Of a stretch of DNA of 41,096 bases, positions 36,791 through 41,096 are shown in pieces. The notes under the pieces are model-generated. The model worked only from the letters and a program-made list of their open reading frames with translations. It made no database searches and was not told the DNA's origin. The stretch is from Thiohalobacter sp. (GTDB taxonomy: Bacteria > Pseudomonadota > Gammaproteobacteria > DSM-19610), in assembly GCA_026984515.1 (NCBI GenBank), contig JALSRZ010000135.1, positions 1 to 41,096 on the forward strand, given 5' to 3'. Numbering within the stretch: position 1 is the first letter of the stretch; each line of letters starts with the position of its first letter. Position numbers and translations under genes: made by a program.

Positions 36791-37274
36791 GACTGTTGTC
36801 GCCGATGCGGGGCCGTTGATTGCGTTTGCGCATCTGGAACTGCTTCCGCTGCTACCGGAGTTGCTTGGGCGCGTTATCGTACCTGTCAGTGTTTTGCAGG
36901 AATGCCTGTATATTCCCACCCGGCCTGACGCGGTGACGATTCAGGCTGCGCTGGACGAGGGCGTGCTGGTCGCACAAGCGACAACTGATACGCCGCTGGA
37001 AGGCCTGTCATCTTCGCTGGGTGCAGGCGAACAGTCCGCCATTTCTCTTGCGCTTTCGCTGGAATGTGCCGTACTCATGGATGACAGGCTGGCGCGCCGG
37101 GCAGCACGTCACCTGGGGCTGCGCGTCATCGGTACGGGAGGTGTACTGATCAAGGCCAGGCAGAGCGGGTTGATACCTGAAGTGGGCCCTTTGCTGGAGC
37201 AGTTGTGTGCCAAGGGGTATCGCCTCTCGTCCGGACTCATTGCCACTATCCTTCAATATGCCGGGGAAGCGTGA
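36783..37274 (+). CDS. DUF3368 PIN-like toxin
   Basis: A 163-residue PIN-superfamily protein, likely an RNase toxin. The acidic sites are in place: VADAGPLIAFAHL near the start, LGAGEQSAISLALSL in the middle, and LMDDRLARRAARHLGLRVIGTGGVLIKARQSGLIPEV at the end, all typical of DUF3368. The best start is TTG 36783, which overlaps the antitoxin stop and gives the normal N-terminus. The ATG at 36726 would lie in the antitoxin gene and is not credible. Cognate antitoxin is the gene before it. Confidence 0.78.
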   Translation: MAETVVADAGPLIAFAHLELLPLLPELLGRVIVPVSVLQECLYIPTRPDAVTIQAALDEGVLVAQATTDTPLEGLSSSLGAGEQSAISLALSLECAVLMDDRLARRAARHLGLRVIGTGGVLIKARQSGLIPEVGPLLEQLCAKGYRLSSGLIATILQYAGEA

Positions 37275-37279
37275 ATACG

Positions 37280-37342
37280 CAGGGTATTGGGCCTGCCAAA
37301 GCCTTTGGCTGTGGTCTGTTACTGGTGCGACGCCCCACTTGA
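37280..37342 (+). pseudogene. cas6e 3' remnant, copy C
   Basis: Reads QGIGPAKAFGCGLLLVRRPT then TGA, nearly the same protein end as intact Cas6e but with different synonymous codons. It starts 6 nt after the DUF3368 toxin stop and precedes the second TA module. Similarity to the intact gene extends a few bases past the stop codon (TGAGTRTGT). Confidence 0.87.
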
Positions 37343-37383
37343 GTGTGTATACTGGGTGTGTAACCAGAGAAGGTGCCGGATAC

Positions 37384-37617
37384 ATGTCACACCGTGTCAA
37401 TATCATGCTGGATAATGAGGTCTGGCAGGCCATGCAGGCACTGCCCCGCGGCGAGCGCAGCCGGCTGGTCAACCGCGCCATCAAAGCGTACTTGTTGCAA
37501 CAACGCCGGCAAAAAGCGGCGGAGGCCATGGATGCCCTCCGTGAATCCACCCGCCCCCTGTCCGGCAGCACGGAGCAGTGGGTGCGGGAAGACAGGGAGA
37601 GTCATTGGAAAGATTGA
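37384..37617 (+). CDS. Ribbon-helix-helix antitoxin
   Basis: A 77-residue protein. The N-terminal MSHRVNIMLDNEVWQAMQALPRGERSRLVNRAIKAYLLQQ is a MetJ/Arc-type ribbon-helix-helix (beta strand then two helices), the DNA-binding part of VapB-like antitoxins. The acidic/charged C-terminus (STEQWVREDRESHWKD) would wrap the toxin. The start at 37384 gives the family N-terminus; a longer frame upstream reads through the cas6e remnant region out of frame. A TATACT (37348-37353) upstream may be the -10. It overlaps the toxin by 13 nt. Confidence 0.82.
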   Translation: MSHRVNIMLDNEVWQAMQALPRGERSRLVNRAIKAYLLQQRRQKAAEAMDALRESTRPLSGSTEQWVREDRESHWKD

Positions 37618-38030
37618 TCGTCACGGATGCGTGCGTGTTGCTCAAATGGGTGCTGCCGGCCGAGCAGGAACAGAACCTTGCACAGGCGCTGGCCTTGCGA
37701 CGTGCCTTTGAGGAACAGCGGATTGACTTGCTGTTGCCGCCGCTGTGGTTCTACGAGGTGGGAAACGTGCTCACACGCAAATGTCCATCGGATGCGGCAC
37801 GACGCCTGCGCCTGTTGACGGACCTCGCCATGCCCGAGGCGCGTCCGAGCACCCGCTGGCAGGAGGCGATCTGCGAGCTGGTACAGACCAGTGGCGCCAC
37901 CTTCTATGATGCAACCTATCATGCCCTTGCCCGTGTGACGTCCGGTGTTTTTGTCACAGCAGACATGAAATACCTGGCGCGCGCCGGTCGCGATGCGCAT
38001 ATCCTGCCGCTGTCCGAGTGGCTGGACTGA
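37605..38030 (+). CDS. vapC: VapC-type PIN-domain toxin
   Basis: A 141-residue PIN ribonuclease. All four acidic positions are visible: VTDACVLLKW (Asp), WFYEVGNVL (Glu), TFYDATYHALA (Asp) and VTADMKYL (Asp). VapC toxins cut tRNA or rRNA. TTG at 37605 follows GGGAGA and overlaps the antitoxin end, so it is the likely start; TTG 37614 is an alternative. The stop lies 2 nt before the cas1 GTG start, so cas1 is translationally tied to this TA module. Confidence 0.85.
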   Translation: MERLIVTDACVLLKWVLPAEQEQNLAQALALRRAFEEQRIDLLLPPLWFYEVGNVLTRKCPSDAARRLRLLTDLAMPEARPSTRWQEAICELVQTSGATFYDATYHALARVTSGVFVTADMKYLARAGRDAHILPLSEWLD

Positions 38031-38032
38031 TT

Positions 38033-39224
<1,192 letters not shown>

Positions 39225-39330
39225 TAACTCGGTGAGTACCTGTAGGGGCTGACGTAGATTCTGCCGGGAAATTGTTGGTAGAATCTTAAAGCTTCTATTT
39301 GTAATGGAATAACATAGAGATACAGGAAGT
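39225..39330 (+). promoter_or_regulatory. CRISPR leader
   Basis: The AT-leaning 106 bp between cas2e and the first repeat. It holds inverted arms AGATTCT / AGAATCT about 19 nt apart that could bind a leader protein. It should contain the array promoter and the Cas1-Cas2 docking site. I could not place a confident promoter or IHF site by eye. Confidence 0.65.
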
Positions 39331-40945
39331 GTGTTCCCCGCGCATGCGGGGATGAACCGACTTAGCGGCCGATCACCTCCAATACGCGAAAGTGTTCCCC
39401 GCGCATGCGGGGATGAACCGTACTGTTTCTGGAATCGGCTGAACCCGGTACCGTGTTCCCCGCGCATGCGGGGATGAACCGACGCCTGTGACGCTCAGCG
39501 TAATTGTGAAACGGTGTTCCCCGCGCATGCGGGGATGAACCGGATGCGCCCGTATCAACACACGCCGACGTAAAGTGTTCCCCGCGCATGCGGGGATGAA
39601 CCGATTTAACCGACGGATTACGATTGACTCCTACAGTGTTCCCCGCGCATGCGGGGATGAACCGGTAATGTCCGGCTTTGATATGTATGTGGAACGGTGT
39701 TCCCCGCGCATGCGGGGATGAACCGAATCATTTTCGCCAACCACCGCTAACTGTGAAGTGTTCCCCGCGCATGCGGGGATGAACCGGGCACGTTATCAAC
39801 ACATTGGTTTAATTTTAAGTGTTCCCCGCGCATGCGGGGATGAACCGGTTGGTTGTTCAGGTCTCTACAGCAGCTACCAGTGTTCCCCGCGCATGCGGGG
39901 ATGAACCGCTCATGAATCCTCCTGATGTCGCCTATACCAGGTGTTCCCCGCGCATGCGGGGATGAACCGCCGAACATCGTCCGGCAGGGCCTTGATCTGG
40001 TGTGTTCCCCGCGCATGCGGGGATGAACCGTTTCCGCCAAAAATTGCACCAGCAGTCACAGCGTGTTCCCCGCGCATGCGGGGATGAACCGAGCTGGAGC
40101 CTATTTCACTATCGGAGTGGGCGGTGTTCCCCGCGCATGCGGGGATGAACCGGGGCGAAGCTATGCACCTATCAAGGCGAGGTAGTGTTCCCCGCGCATG
40201 CGGGGATGAACCGGCGTTTTGCCGCAGAGAATCCCTTCTACAGTGGTGTTCCCCGCGCATGCGGGGATGAACCGATGATATTGTCCAGCGTTTGCTCGTC
40301 GTCAGGGTGTTCCCCGCGCATGCGGGGATGAACCGTTTTCCGGTGCGTTCATGGCCAGCTCCTTGCCGTGTTCCCCGCGCATGCGGGGATGAACCGTTGG
40401 CTGATAGTGCTGTCTTTGAAGTCGCCGAGTGTTCCCCGCGCATGCGGGGATGAACCGCCTGGACACGCTGTCGAGAAATTGGCTCTCCCGTGTTCCCCGC
40501 GCATGCGGGGATGAACCGTCACGGTGCTGCGTGCGGTTCTGTTTGCGGCAGTGTTCCCCGCGCATGCGGGGATGAACCGGCCAGATTATCCGAACCGTGG
40601 CCGAGTCCGGGGTGTTCCCCGCGCATGCGGGGATGAACCGGCTTCGACCTGTTTTACAGCGTCAATGGATAGGTGTTCCCCGCGCATGCGGGGATGAACC
40701 GGGATTTTCTCATTTCCTCGATAGTCATACCCAGTGTTCCCCGCGCATGCGGGGATGAACCGCTTGACCCAGCTCCTAGAGTCAACTCCAGGTTGTGTTC
40801 CCCGCGCATGCGGGGATGAACCGTGATGTGCTGGACTGCCCTGCTTTATATCGACGTGTTCCCCGCGCATGCGGGGATGAACCGGCAAATCCGACGATAA
40901 ACAGGTAAGCGTATGTGTGTTCCCCGCGCATGCGGGGATGAACCG
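39331..40945 (+). CRISPR. Type I-E CRISPR array, 27 repeats and 26 spacers
   Basis: The 29-bp repeat starts GTGTTCCCCGCGCATGCGGG and ends GATGAACCG. It is present 27 times with an exact 61-bp period, so all 26 spacers are 32 bp. I found no base change in any repeat. The repeat holds the Cas6e hairpin CCCCGC-GCAT-GCGGGG and would leave the 8-nt handle ATGAACCG on the crRNA. All spacers differ by eye. The last repeat is not degenerate, which suggests the array once continued. Orientation follows the adjacent cas2e and leader. Confidence 0.98.
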
Positions 40946-40970
40946 ATAGAACGGAAACCTACAACGAGGC
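40946..40970 (+). other. Truncated 27th spacer
   Basis: 25 nt after the last intact repeat (starting ATAGAACGGAAACC) look like a spacer cut short 7 nt before its expected end at the start of the IS21-like sequence. Confidence 0.55.
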
Positions 40971-41096
40971 TGCGTATCCCACTGAAGCCTGCCACCCATT
41001 CCACGTGAAGGTTGCCATCCAGACCACGGCAAAGCTGCCACCCATCGGAGCGTAGCGACGCGGGGAAAGTAACGTTAGTCTTCCGGGGTTCGATCT
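40971..41096. mobile_element. Terminus of an IS21-like insertion sequence (partial)
   Basis: From TGCGTATCCC onward the sequence has three related 17-bp repeats (CTGCCACCCATTCCAC at about 40989, TTGCCATCCAGACCAC at about 41012, CTGCCACCCATCGGAG at about 41035) spaced by 23 bp. Multiple terminal repeats of this kind, starting with TG, mark IS21-family ends. The transposase genes would lie beyond the window. Family assignment comes from pattern memory and needs a database match. Confidence 0.6.

Overview
The window looks like a chromosomal segment of a sulfur-oxidizing, CO2-fixing gammaproteobacterium. The evidence is a Qmo/Hdr-type electron-transfer operon, a sulfur-globule-type envelope protein, a cbbQ-cbbO pair (Rubisco activase), a tkt-gap-pgk-pyk-fba sugar-phosphate cluster, and a VPLPA-type PEP-CTERM protein. 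No Rubisco, apr, dsr, rRNA or tRNA genes lie inside the window, so the lifestyle is inferred from accessory genes. Species cannot be told from this sequence.

Layout. 1-4.5 kb, minus strand: metK, ahcY, metF and rsmE. The first three run the activated-methyl cycle. ahcY is preceded by a recognisable SAH riboswitch and metK by a terminator-bearing leader. 4.7-6.6 kb: an exosortase-type secreted protein with a good sigma-54 promoter, then a thioredoxin-fold protein. 7-14.2 kb, plus strand: tkt, gap, pgk, pyk, fba, with palindromic dispersed repeats between genes. 14.2-17.2 kb, minus strand: EthD-like, macro-domain, HPP-family and SrkA-like kinase genes. 17.4-23 kb: a sulfur globule protein gene on plus, then qmoA-qmoB-hdrC-hdrB on minus. 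23.3-27.3 kb: cbbQ and an unusually long cbbO carrying an N-terminal methyltransferase-like domain.

27.3-41 kb is a complete type I-E CRISPR-Cas locus: WYL regulator, a nucleotidyltransferase/small-protein pair, cas3, cas8e, cse2, cas7e, cas5e, cas6e, two toxin-antitoxin modules, cas1, cas2e, a leader and an array of 27 identical 29-bp repeats with 26 spacers of 32 bp. The array is cut at its distal end by what looks like the terminus of an IS21-like element.

The most unusual feature is how accessory modules sit inside this locus. Each of three toxin/antitoxin-like cassettes is followed or preceded by a leftover 3' end of the neighbouring gene. Two diverged copies of the cas6e C-terminal glycine-rich loop lie before the two TA modules. 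A decayed copy of the WYL regulator's C-terminus, together with a duplicated palindromic operator and promoter, lies before cas3. This suggests repeated block replacement or cassette accretion at fixed seams, and it places the nucleotidyltransferase and cas3 under the same candidate WYL-controlled operator.
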